Shown in pieces: positions 1 to 6,621 of a stretch of DNA of 28,992 nt. The position numbers and the translations under genes are program-made. The DNA comes from UBA8687 sp964564655 (GTDB lineage Bacteria > Nitrospinota > Nitrospinia > Nitrospinales > VA-1): assembly GCA_964564655.1 (NCBI GenBank), contig CAZMBO010000018.1, positions 1-28,992 of the forward strand. Reading direction: 5' to 3'. The first letter of the stretch is position 1, and every line of letters starts with the position of its first letter. The notes under the pieces are model-generated. The model ran no database searches and was not told where the DNA came from. It saw nothing but the letters and a program-made list of their open reading frames with translations.

Positions 1-452
1 TAGGCTTCTCCAAACCTGTTTTCCAGATCGGGTTCTTCCCAAAAAGGTATTAAAACCAGACATGCTTGAAAAAAAATAAGAGCCCAAATGAAAACAGGTA
101 AAGACCCAGATAGTATCGCCTCCCCTAATAAAACCAGAATTACTCCTATCATCATAGGGTTTCTTACATGTCTATATACGCCACGCGCCACAAAAAACTT
201 TGGAGGATCATACGGGGCAGGTGTCCCGCCACCTCCGTATTCTGAGAACAGAGAGACGGAAACCCAACATAGGCTTGCACCCATGCCGATTAAAAGTCCA
301 CCTGGGAAAGATCGAATGAGGTCAAAACTCAGCGGGTATTTTTCAAAAATTCCGCCTGCCCGCGAAGACCAAAGAAGAAAACCGGGGATCACCCCCATAA
401 TATTCATAGGAAAAATGAAAAACGCTTTGATTAAAGGGGGCGTGATCTTCAT
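1..452 (-). CDS. Isoprenylcysteine carboxyl methyltransferase-like membrane protein (3'-partial)
   Basis: The minus-strand frame is open from an ATG at 452 to the left edge, giving about 150 residues with the C-terminus missing. Two hydrophobic segments (residues about 8-25 and 50-70) precede a block reading RGVYRHVRNPMMIGVILVLLGE, another membrane stretch, then PFWEEPDLENRFGEA at the edge. The RHVRNPMM block followed by E-E/D-L-x-x-x-F-G is the signature of the ICMT/phospholipid methyltransferase superfamily (Ste14- and NnrU-like), which binds SAM at the membrane face. The substrate in bacteria is usually unknown, so no specific reaction is claimed. No clear ribosome site precedes the ATG; another Met lies at residue 16. 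It sits 29 nt downstream of a 26-aa membrane micro-ORF and 194 nt after the helicase on the same strand, so co-transcription is possible. Confidence 0.75.
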   Translation of the reverse strand, partial: MKITPPLIKAFFIFPMNIMGVIPGFLLWSSRAGGIFEKYPLSFDLIRSFPGGLLIGMGASLCWVSVSLFSEYGGGGTPAPYDPPKFFVARGVYRHVRNPMMIGVILVLLGEAILSGSLPVFIWALIFFQACLVLIPFWEEPDLENRFGEA

Positions 453-481
453 GAATCTAGCTCAATAACTCTATCACTTTA

Positions 482-562
482 TTAACCGTAGTCGAATACC
501 ATCAATACTATAAACCCAATAGTGACAAAAGCTGAAAACCAGGCCATGAATTTAAGCATCAT
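482..562 (-). CDS. 26-aa single-span membrane micro-protein
   Basis: An ATG at 562 opens a 26-codon frame ending in TAA at 482-484. It is preceded by GAGGT with 5 nt spacing, one of the better ribosome sites in the window. The product starts MMLKFMAWFSAFVTIG, continues with FIVLMVF and ends DYG. It is almost entirely one hydrophobic helix with a Lys near the N-terminus and an Asp near the C-terminus, as in small accessory membrane subunits. A second ATG follows immediately, so translation could begin one codon later. The gene lies between the helicase stop (647) and the methyltransferase start (452). I do not recognise a family. A chance frame this short is possible, but the ribosome site, hydrophobic composition and placement favour a real gene. 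Confidence 0.5.
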   Translation of the reverse strand: MMLKFMAWFSAFVTIGFIVLMVFDYG

Positions 563-646
563 AATTTACCTCAAAAATATTTTTATCAGGGATTATCATA
601 CCAAATCTATACCTGAAAGCAGAGTACCCTAGCAAAAACAAAAATT

Positions 647-1972
647 CTAATTTTTCCTTCCACGTTCTGATCTTTCACGTTGAGATCGACCTCTTCTCGT
701 AGCAGGCTTGCTATTTTTCCTCGAAGATGGACCTTTGCCGAAGAACCTCTTTTTCTGAGTCGACCTGGTCTTGAACCCCGAGGAACGACCTCTTTTCGAA
801 GCAATGGATTCCGAATGATAGATATGATCTTTCTCCATCACTACAGATTTATTTGTTGCGCGTTCGATCTTTTTTAAATAACCGAGTTCTCCCAAGTCAC
901 ATAAGGATAGAGCTATGCCTGCCGCTCCTGCCCTTGCCGTTCTGCCGATTCTATGAACATAGCTTTCTGGTTCGTTCGGCAATTCATAGTTGATTACATG
1001 AGTTATTCCATCTACATCGATCCCTCTAGATGCTATATCAGTTGCAACCAGAACACGGACTTTCCCAGTTTTGAATTTATTCAAAGCTTCTAACCGAGCC
1101 GCTTGTGACTTATTTCCATGAATTGCATCTGCCTTGATTTTTCCTTTACTTAGATTTTTTACAATCTTATTGGCTCCGTGTTTGGTACGAGCAAAGATAA
1201 GCGCTCTTTCGATAGTTGTATCTTCCAACACGGATTTTAACAATGCCCCTTTATTTTCCCGGTCTACAAATAATACCCGTTGATCGATTTTATCAACAGT
1301 AGTGGAAGGCGGAGTCACCTCAACTTTTACTGGGTCTTTTAAGAAGCTTTTGGTAAGACGTTGCACCTCATTAGGCATGGTAGCGGAGAACAACATAGTC
1401 TGACTATTTTTGGATATAAAGGAATGAATTTTTTTCACATCTGGAAGAAAACCCATGTCCAGCATTCGATCTGCTTCATCGAGAACAAAAACCTCTATCT
1501 TGTCGAGACGTAAATATTTCTGGTTGTGCAAATCCAATAATCTTCCTGGAGTAGCCACCAGAATATCAACCCCATATTTAAGGGCTTTAACTTGTTTTTC
1601 CTGTCTTACGCCGCCATAAATAACAGTTTGTTTTAAATTCAAATAGCGTCCGTAATCCTCAAAACTCTCCATGATCTGTACTGCAAGTTCCCGTGTTGGG
1701 GTCAGGATTAGAGAACGTATCTCCTTACGCCCAACTGGTTGACAATTTTCTTTCAAGCGTTGAAGAATTGGTAATGCAAATGCCGCTGTTTTTCCTGTCC
1801 CTGTTTGTGCGCACCCCAAAAGATCGCGGCCTTCTAAAAGATGCGGAACAGCTTGCATTTGGATGGGGGTTGGGTTCGAATATTCTTTCTCATTAACTGC
1901 CCTACATAGGGGGCTTATTAAATTTAGAGAATCGAATCCATTGGGTGCTTGTGGTGTTATGTTGTTATGCAT
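647..1972 (-). CDS. rhlE: DEAD-box ATP-dependent RNA helicase, RhlE-type
   Basis: The 441-residue protein is a superfamily 2 RNA helicase that remodels RNA or RNA-protein complexes in the cytoplasm, in ribosome assembly or RNA decay. Visible motifs, in order, are the Q motif (TPIQMQ, 35-40), Walker A AQTGTGKT (55-62), TPTREL (91-96), TPGR (141-144), DEAD (165-168), SAT (196-198), ATDIASRGID (310-319) and HRIGRTARAG (340-349, where most relatives have HRIGRTGR). After about residue 385 comes a Lys/Arg/Ser-rich tail rich in RGR and RER, typical of RhlE proteins and likely RNA-binding. The start at 1972 is supported by AAGGA six nt upstream. The 284-nt divergent region to the next gene could supply a long leader, as is common for this family. 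The RhlE name rests on overall pattern, not a search. Confidence 0.9.
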   Translation of the reverse strand: MHNNITPQAPNGFDSLNLISPLCRAVNEKEYSNPTPIQMQAVPHLLEGRDLLGCAQTGTGKTAAFALPILQRLKENCQPVGRKEIRSLILTPTRELAVQIMESFEDYGRYLNLKQTVIYGGVRQEKQVKALKYGVDILVATPGRLLDLHNQKYLRLDKIEVFVLDEADRMLDMGFLPDVKKIHSFISKNSQTMLFSATMPNEVQRLTKSFLKDPVKVEVTPPSTTVDKIDQRVLFVDRENKGALLKSVLEDTTIERALIFARTKHGANKIVKNLSKGKIKADAIHGNKSQAARLEALNKFKTGKVRVLVATDIASRGIDVDGITHVINYELPNEPESYVHRIGRTARAGAAGIALSLCDLGELGYLKKIERATNKSVVMEKDHIYHSESIASKRGRSSGFKTRSTQKKRFFGKGPSSRKNSKPATRRGRSQRERSERGRKN

Positions 1973-1999
1973 AATTTCCTTATAAATTGAGTATAAAAA

Positions 2000-2023
2000 A
2001 CGTCTTTTGACATACTTAGACGT
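2000..2023. repeat. 6-bp inverted repeat in helicase leader
   Basis: ACGTCT (2000-2005) and AGACGT (2018-2023) flank a 12-nt loop, about 28 nt upstream of the helicase start in the 284-nt region between the divergent helicase and marC genes. It could be an operator or a leader hairpin. No convincing sigma-70 promoter pair was found for either gene in this interval. Confidence 0.3.
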
Positions 2024-2256
2024 CGTTAGATTAAACTCCGTAATCAGCGACTCGGTAGTCTTCTAACAAAAATTTTTAGGGGGTTTGAGCTTAGTGAGAA
2101 AACGGGGGAGAAAATCTGGGGTCGGATACTGCACAACCAAAAACCACTACACCTGTAATTCCCTAGACGGCTATAACCACTTAAAGTATACTAGGAGTAT
2201 ATAACAATCCCCCATAGAATACCAGACTTTAAATCTGTCCGACTTATTAGTAAAAA

Positions 2257-2874
2257 ATGGATGCCACCGAATTTATTAAAACATTCATAATTCTCGTTGC
2301 CGTTATAGACCCGATTGGTAATATCCCTGTATATATTGCGTTGACCTCTCATAAAACAGATGCAGAACACAAATCTATTGCGCTAAAAACTTCCTGTTCA
2401 GCTGTACTTTTATTGGTAGTCTCATTTTTATTTGGGAAATATATCATTACCTTCTTCGGCATAAAAATGTCTGCTTTTAAACTCATTGGTGGAATATTCC
2501 TTGTCTACATTTCATTCACCATGTTGTCGAATGAAAAGAATTTCTATTCTTTTGTAGAAGAAGCCGATTGTAAGGAGGATATCTCGCTGATGCCACTTAC
2601 ATTTCCACTTTTTATTGGACCTGCCGCCCTCAGCATTGTCATCATTCAATCGGATGAGATTGCTACCCAACTTGAAAGAGTGATTATTTTATCCGAATTT
2701 ATTCTAGTTGGGTTTCTAATTTGGATTACTCTCAAACTATGCAAGATCATATTAAACAGCCTTAGCAAAACAGGGATTAAATTCATTCATCAGATCATGG
2801 GATTACTCTTGGGTAGCCTCGCCATTGGCATAATCGCCGAGGAATTGAAAATTCTTCTTCCCGGTTTGTCATAA
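2257..2874 (+). CDS. MarC-family integral membrane protein
   Basis: The 205-residue protein matches the usual size (about 200-220) of the MarC/YhgN/SnoB family (UPF0056). These are inner-membrane proteins with six predicted helices; some archaeal members transport neutral amino acids, but most bacterial members have no proven substrate, and the antibiotic-resistance role suggested by the name is not established. The diagnostic N-terminal AVIDPIGNIPVYIAL is present at about residues 14-28, and a second GPAALSIVII block at about 122-131 begins the repeated half. Hydrophobic stretches occupy nearly the whole chain apart from a charged loop (about 92-108). The ATG at 2257 has no obvious ribosome site. 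The gene stands alone between a divergent helicase and a long non-coding stretch. Confidence 0.85.
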   Translation: MDATEFIKTFIILVAVIDPIGNIPVYIALTSHKTDAEHKSIALKTSCSAVLLLVVSFLFGKYIITFFGIKMSAFKLIGGIFLVYISFTMLSNEKNFYSFVEEADCKEDISLMPLTFPLFIGPAALSIVIIQSDEIATQLERVIILSEFILVGFLIWITLKLCKIILNSLSKTGIKFIHQIMGLLLGSLAIGIIAEELKILLPGLS

Positions 2875-3053
2875 TCAACACAATGTTTTGGTCCTCTGAA
2901 CAAACAGAAGGTCAACTTAACCTAAAATAGCTTGGGGACGAACCACCAACTTTTTTAACACAAAAATATAAAAAGGGATGGCTTAACCAAGTAAGAACGG
3001 AGTATTGCATCAATTCTTGAACGCGTGATAGGAACCATACTTATTTTTACTTA
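2875..3053. other. Non-coding stretch upstream of structured RNA region
   Basis: No open frame with a credible start is visible on either strand here. A weak hairpin (CCTCTG with CAGAAGG, about 2893-2913) lies just behind marC but lacks a T-run. A poor promoter-like pair, TTGAAC at 3017-3022 with T-rich sequence from 3038, could lie ahead of the folded element that follows. It is too weak to call. Confidence 0.4.
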
Positions 3054-3188
3054 TTGATTTTCCTTGAAAAAGAGATACGCTAGAAAACACAAGGTGTTGC
3101 AGCAATTTTTTCCTGCACCTTGCATTTGATCAAGAAAAATGTTGCAACGTGAAGCGATGTAAAGGAAAATCGAATCAAATTCGGTTTT
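3054..3188 (+). ncRNA. Candidate structured RNA element upstream of SRP RNA
   Basis: GATTTTCCTT (3056-3065) is perfectly complementary to AAGGAAAATC (3162-3171), and the pairing extends by two pairs (one G-U) to 3054 and 3173. Inside the closed loop, CGCT and AGCG can pair next, and a strong hairpin follows: CAAGGTG and CAG at about 3090-3102 pair with CTG CACCTTG at about 3113-3122 around a T-rich loop. Partly overlapping the right arm, 3166-3175 and 3179-3188 form an alternative 10-bp hairpin with a 3-nt CAA loop. The two folds are mutually exclusive, as in a switch or attenuator. No Rfam family was recognised; it does not resemble 6S RNA by eye. It might be an independent small RNA or the leader of the SRP-RNA/dnaX unit. 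The strand is inferred from the downstream genes. Confidence 0.35.
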
Positions 3189-3297
3189 ATACGTCACCAC
3201 CCTCATTAGAAAACTGTTAACTGCAGGGAGGAGTGATGAATTCTCGTTAATTCAAGTTGGTGTTTGTTTATCAACATAAAGGTGTTTTGGTAGTTTT

Positions 3298-3390
3298 GTT
3301 GGGCCTCACGCAACACGGCTTTGTGAAACCCGTCAGGTCCGGAAGGAAGCAGCGGTAACAAAATCCCATGTGTGCTGTGAGATCCCCAGC
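3298..3390 (+). ncRNA. ffs: Bacterial small SRP RNA (4.5S RNA)
   Basis: The invariant helix-8 sequence GTCAGGTCCGGAAGGAAGCAGC lies at 3332-3353, with the GGAA tetraloop and the asymmetric loop that Ffh binds. The flanking arms pair over the full length: GTTGGG (3298-3303) with CCCAGC (3385-3390), then CTCAC with GTGAG, then further interrupted pairs. This gives a hairpin of about 93 nt, the size of the Gram-negative short form. The RNA scaffolds Ffh for co-translational targeting of membrane proteins. It ends 45 nt upstream of the true dnaX start, the same linkage as scr-dnaX in Bacillus. No convincing promoter was found; TTATCA (3268) and TAGTTT (3291) are only weak matches. Confidence 0.95.
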
Positions 3391-3435
3391 AATTCTACCT
3401 TTAGTTCCATTTTGCTTTATAAGGTTCTCTATCCT

Positions 3436-5028
3436 ATGGACTTCCAGGTTTCCGCCCGCAAATGGCGCCCTCAGAAATTTAGTGAGTTAATTGGACAAGA
3501 GCATATTGTCCGCACCCTTTCAAACGCAATAGAGCTGGAGCGTGTTTCACACGCTTTTTTATTTTCTGGTACTCGTGGCGTGGGCAAAACGACAACCGCG
3601 CGGATTCTTGCCCGTGTTCTCAATTGTGAAAAGGGTCCTATCGTTGATCCCTGTGGTCTTTGTACCTTTTGCACTGAAATAACTGAAGGAAATTGCATTG
3701 ATGTCCAGGAAATAGATGGCGCTTCCAACAATGGGGTTCAGGAAGTTCGCGACTTGATAGATAACGTGCAATATGCCACCTCGGCAGCTCGATACAAGGT
3801 TTACATCATTGATGAAGTCCATATGCTTTCCAAAAGTGCTTTCAATGCATTGTTAAAAACACTTGAAGAACCTCCCTCACAGGTAATTTTTATTTTTGCT
3901 ACAACAGAGCTAATAAAAATTCCTGAAACCATTCTTTCACGCTGTCAATGTTTTGAGTTCAAACCCTTGTCACAGTCCCAAATCACTCAACAACTGGAAT
4001 TGATTTGCAAACAGGAAAAAATTGATATCGAAAAAAGAGGGCTGGAAGATATTTCAAAAATTGGGGCGGGAAGTATGCGTGATGCGCAGAGCTTGTTAGA
4101 TCAGGTAATAGCTTATAGCGGTCGAAAAGTAGATGCTGAATCCGTTGAAGCGGTTTTGGGTATTGTCGGCGGAAATACTCTTGAAATTTTTATTGACCGG
4201 TTAATTGATCGACAACCAGCGGTTCTGGTTACATTGATACAGGAAATAGTAAAACAGGGAAAAGATCTTGGGTTATTTTGTCGCAGCCTTATGGAGTATT
4301 TAAGAAACCTTTTGATAGTGAAAATTTCAAATCAGCCTGAAACTTTGATTAATACCCATACCTGTAGTTTAGAGATCTTAAAAAAACAGGCAGAATATTT
4401 TCACGCTGATGAGCTACAGGTTATGTTTTCGGTTCTATCAAAAGCCGAAATGGAAATGAAAAGAAGCTCCCTATCGCAAATGGTTTTTGAAATGGCTTTA
4501 TTACGATTGATAGAAACACGACCCTTTAAAAAAATCGATGAACTCATAGAAAAGATCAATCAGGCTGAAAGCCATGATATCGAGCCCGTTCAACACTTTT
4601 CAAGGAAAACAGATTCTAAAGAAAGTTCTCCTGTTTCAATAACGGCCAATCATAATACTCAGGTTTCATGGGATCAAATCAAGCAACAGGTTGCGCGTAC
4701 AAAACCATTTTTTGAACATTATCTTGAAAAATGTCAGGTACCAGTACTTAGCGATAAAGAAATTCAACTGGTATTTTCTGATAACTTTACTTTTGATTTG
4801 GTAGAAGCACCCGAAAATATTCAGTTCCTGAAAGAAACCATAAAAACGGTTTGTGGTCATGATGTGGATATAAAATTAATCCTCGACACGTCTATTCAAG
4901 AATCGCCTGTTCAATCTTCTGCTGAAGAAAAAAAAAAGTTCATAACCTCTGAAACTGGAAAACAGAAATCTGAATCGGAAATTATTCAAGACGCTCTGGA
5001 CATTTTTGGAGGCATTGTGGTCAAATGA
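3436..5028 (+). CDS. dnaX: DNA polymerase III subunit tau/gamma
   Basis: DnaX is the clamp-loader ATPase that loads the beta clamp and organises the replisome. The 530-residue product starts MDFQVSARKWRPQKF, the normal DnaX N-terminus. The frame is open further upstream to 3370, but that extension runs into the SRP RNA and is not DnaX-like, so 3436 is chosen. Visible are Walker A GTRGVGKT (45-52), a zinc module with Cys64, 73, 76 and 79, DEVH (126-129), sensor ATT (155-157), SRC (168-170), and GSMRDAQSLLDQ. The C-terminal third is divergent, ending with an IQDALDIFGG block as in many DnaX. An A10-G run at 4928-4938 (codons 498-501) contains the in-frame A AAA AAG slippery heptamer; both other frames stop within 15 nt, so a shorter second product is possible. 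Confidence 0.95.
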   Translation: MDFQVSARKWRPQKFSELIGQEHIVRTLSNAIELERVSHAFLFSGTRGVGKTTTARILARVLNCEKGPIVDPCGLCTFCTEITEGNCIDVQEIDGASNNGVQEVRDLIDNVQYATSAARYKVYIIDEVHMLSKSAFNALLKTLEEPPSQVIFIFATTELIKIPETILSRCQCFEFKPLSQSQITQQLELICKQEKIDIEKRGLEDISKIGAGSMRDAQSLLDQVIAYSGRKVDAESVEAVLGIVGGNTLEIFIDRLIDRQPAVLVTLIQEIVKQGKDLGLFCRSLMEYLRNLLIVKISNQPETLINTHTCSLEILKKQAEYFHADELQVMFSVLSKAEMEMKRSSLSQMVFEMALLRLIETRPFKKIDELIEKINQAESHDIEPVQHFSRKTDSKESSPVSITANHNTQVSWDQIKQQVARTKPFFEHYLEKCQVPVLSDKEIQLVFSDNFTFDLVEAPENIQFLKETIKTVCGHDVDIKLILDTSIQESPVQSSAEEKKKFITSETGKQKSESEIIQDALDIFGGIVVK

Positions 5029-5052
5029 TAGTTATTACGAATAAGGAGGAAA

Positions 5053-5085
5053 ATGTTCTTGGACATTTATAATTATCATGTTTGA
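5053..5085 (+). CDS. Possible 10-aa leader peptide overlapping ybaB start
   Basis: TAAGGAGG at 5042-5049 is the strongest Shine-Dalgarno match in the dnaX-ybaB junction. It lies just before an ATG at 5053, not before the ybaB ATG, which is 28 nt further on and has no site of its own. The frame encodes MFLDIYNYHV and stops at TGA (5083-5085), 8 nt inside ybaB, an arrangement that allows translational coupling by re-initiation. A second frame of 15 codons begins at the ATGA of the dnaX stop (5025-5072). The 3-nt gap between GGAGG and the ATG is tight. This may be a coupling device or chance. Confidence 0.3.
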   Translation: MFLDIYNYHV

Positions 5086-5404
5086 TAAAGGTTGGACAGG
5101 ATTATTCAAACAAGCATCGCAAATGCAATCCAAACTTGCTGAAATTCAAGAAGGCTTGGCTGAAAAGACAATTGAGGTAAGCACCGGTGGCGGGATGGTA
5201 AAAGTTGTAGCAAATGGACTCAATGAGATCATATCTATAAGAATTGATGATGAGTTGATTAACATGAAAGACCGAGAAGTTCTCGAAGATTTGATTACGG
5301 GCGCCGTCAACGAAGCCAACAAAAAGGTTAAAGAATTAGCTCAGGGCGAAATGACAAAAGTGACCGGGGACATAAAATTTCCCGGCTTATTCCCCCCGAC
5401 TTAA
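5078..5404 (+). CDS. ybaB: YbaB/EbfC-family nucleoid-associated protein
   Basis: The 108-residue protein has the usual length of the YbaB/EbfC family, small dimeric proteins that bind DNA and coat the nucleoid. The N-terminus MFDKGWTGLFKQASQMQSKL is the expected amphipathic coiled-coil, followed by the conserved core (EVSTGGGMVKVVANGLNEI, about 33-51) and a helical segment with ITGAVNEANKKVKEL (about 73-87). The tail ends in FPGLFPPT, where relatives often have LPGLF. The start at 5078 fits the family exactly and no alternative in-frame start exists upstream, although the ribosome site lies 28 nt away in front of a mini-ORF. The gene lies between dnaX and recR, the conserved replication-repair neighbourhood. 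Confidence 0.92.
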   Translation: MFDKGWTGLFKQASQMQSKLAEIQEGLAEKTIEVSTGGGMVKVVANGLNEIISIRIDDELINMKDREVLEDLITGAVNEANKKVKELAQGEMTKVTGDIKFPGLFPPT

Positions 5405-5626
5405 AAAATGTAACTTCGCAAATTTCTAAATTTTTTTTCAATACATTTAAATATGCTGTGAATTAAATTTAAAGGCATGGAGGTTTTTACGAACTTCATT
5501 AGGATAGGGCTATCCCTAGCAATACGTATGCCCAGAACATGAGAGAAAATGGAAAAACAATTTGTCACTCCCTATAGGACAGATGCCAATTAAAAAAGAT
5601 ATTGCTATATAACCTAGCGGCACCCT

Positions 5627-6226
5627 ATGAAAAGACCAACAGCGATAACAGAACTTATAGAAGAATTGAAAAGGCTTCCAGGGGTTGGACAAAAGACTGC
5701 TGAGCGTCTGTCGTTCTTTTTGATGCGCAGTAAAGTCGATCAAGCCACCAAACTTGCGAATGCAATTCATAATATAAAAGATAAAATTATCCTCTGTTCT
5801 GTTTGTCACGGAATAACCGAAACTGATCCTTGTGGAATTTGTTCTAATAGCTCCAGAGACCAAAAACAGATTTGTGTCGTAGAAGAACCTTATGACGTTT
5901 ACGTTATGGAAAATATGGGCTATTACAAAGGCGTGTATCATGTCTTAATGGGAGTTATTTCTCCGTTGGATGGAATTGGCCCAGACGATTTGAATATTGA
6001 ACTTTTAAAAAAGAAAGTTGCTAGCAAAGAAATTCGAGAAGTGATTCTTGCTACCAATCCAGATATGGAAGGTGAATCTACCGCCGTTTATATTTCAAAA
6101 TTTCTTAAACCACTAAATGTAAAAGTCACCCGCATCGCTAGGGGCTTGCCGGTAGGATCCGATATCGAGTACGCCGATTCTGTCACCCTGCTGAAATCGC
6201 TCGAAGGGCGTATGGAAATGGGCTAA
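5627..6226 (+). CDS. recR: Recombination mediator protein RecR
   Basis: RecR, with RecF and RecO, loads RecA onto SSB-coated gaps. The 199-residue length is typical. Visible are the N-terminal helix-hairpin-helix with LKRLPGVGQKTAERL (about 14-28), the zinc finger with Cys57, Cys60, Cys69 and Cys72, the Toprim domain (about 80-175) with VVEEPYDV and LATNPDMEGESTA, and the conserved C-terminal GLPVGSDIEYADSVTLLKS. The ATG at 5627 has no clear ribosome site. A 222-nt gap separates it from ybaB; it holds a small hairpin (GGATAG/CTATCC, 5502-5515) and a 22-codon frame without a ribosome site. The gap leaves it open whether recR has its own promoter. Confidence 0.95.
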   Translation: MKRPTAITELIEELKRLPGVGQKTAERLSFFLMRSKVDQATKLANAIHNIKDKIILCSVCHGITETDPCGICSNSSRDQKQICVVEEPYDVYVMENMGYYKGVYHVLMGVISPLDGIGPDDLNIELLKKKVASKEIREVILATNPDMEGESTAVYISKFLKPLNVKVTRIARGLPVGSDIEYADSVTLLKSLEGRMEMG

Positions 6227-6334
6227 CCACTGGGTGTGGGACCATTAATATTCTTTTCTTTGCCTTTCGCGTAAATAGACCAAAAACTCTTAGCGTAAGA
6301 GCAATAAATCCCTTTTTAGGGGGTTCAATTCCGC

Positions 6335-6363
6335 TTGACAATATGGTAAAACAAAGCTAATTT
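6335..6363 (+). promoter_or_regulatory. Sigma-70-type promoter for tRNA-Asn
   Basis: A consensus TTGACA at 6335-6340 is followed after 17 nt by TAATTT (6358-6363); GCTAAT two bases earlier is an alternative -10. Transcription would begin near 6370, about 30 nt before the tRNA. The -35 is perfect, the -10 only moderate. Confidence 0.55.
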
Positions 6364-6399
6364 TCAAACCTTTAAGATCGAAATTTCTCATAAAACCAT

Positions 6400-6474
6400 T
6401 CCGGTGTGGCGCAATGGTAGCGCAATCGGCTGTTAACCGATGTGTTAGAGGTTCGAATCCTCTCACCGGAGCCA
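6400..6474 (+). tRNA. tRNA-Asn (anticodon GTT), CCA encoded
   Basis: The cloverleaf is complete: acceptor TCCGGTG (6400-6406) pairs with CACCGGA (6464-6470); the D arm has GCGC pairs around AATGGTA; anticodon stem ATCGG/CCGAT encloses CTGTTAA with anticodon GTT at 6432-6434; the T arm is GAGG-TTCGAAT-CCTC. Discriminator G6471 is followed by an encoded CCA. The gene has its own upstream promoter and is followed by two terminators, so it appears to be a single-gene unit. Longer reading frames across it on both strands are artefacts. Confidence 0.97.
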
Positions 6475-6481
6475 TATAAAC

Positions 6482-6503
6482 CGTCTCTAAGACGATTTTT
6501 TTT
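6482..6503 (+). terminator. Rho-independent terminator 1 after tRNA-Asn
   Basis: CGTCT (6482-6486) pairs with AGACG (6490-6494) around a CTA loop, followed by A and eight T. It begins eight nt after the tRNA CCA end. Confidence 0.7.
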
Positions 6504-6505
6504 CG

Positions 6506-6541
6506 AACCCTGTCGAGGCCCGGCAGGGTTTTGGTTTTTTT
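6506..6541 (+). terminator. Rho-independent terminator 2 after tRNA-Asn
   Basis: AACCCTGTCG (6506-6515) pairs with CGGCAGGGTT (6521-6530) over ten base pairs (one G-U) with a 5-nt loop, followed by TTGGTTTTTTT. It is the stronger of two tandem terminators and isolates the tRNA from hemB. Confidence 0.85.
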
Positions 6542-6621
6542 GGAAACAGGTTGCATTGCTAAAAATGATTGGTTATCCTTTGCTAAGCAGGGAAATACCT
6601 TTTTCAACAATAAGATACGCC

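Noticed and set aside
88..468. 126-codon plus-strand open frame at the left edge
   Set aside because: It lies opposite the methyltransferase-like gene, which has a recognisable family motif; the plus-strand translation is Pro/Lys-rich and family-less.
3268..3296. Promoter for the SRP RNA (TTATCA-17-TAGTTT)
   Set aside because: Both boxes match poorly and the predicted start would fall inside the RNA.
5475..5543. 22-codon frame between ybaB and recR
   Set aside because: It has no ribosome site, no recognisable composition and no overlap or coupling with neighbours.
5516..5941. 141-codon minus-strand frame over the recR 5' half
   Set aside because: It is a shadow of recR and the upstream gap, with a low-complexity Phe/His-rich translation.
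6290..6610. Minus-strand frame across tRNA-Asn and its terminators
   Set aside because: A tRNA gene, promoter and two terminators account for the sequence; the translation is not protein-like.
6442..6621. N-terminal extension of hemB
   Set aside because: It begins inside the tRNA and crosses both terminators; HemB family proteins begin at the Met at 6622.
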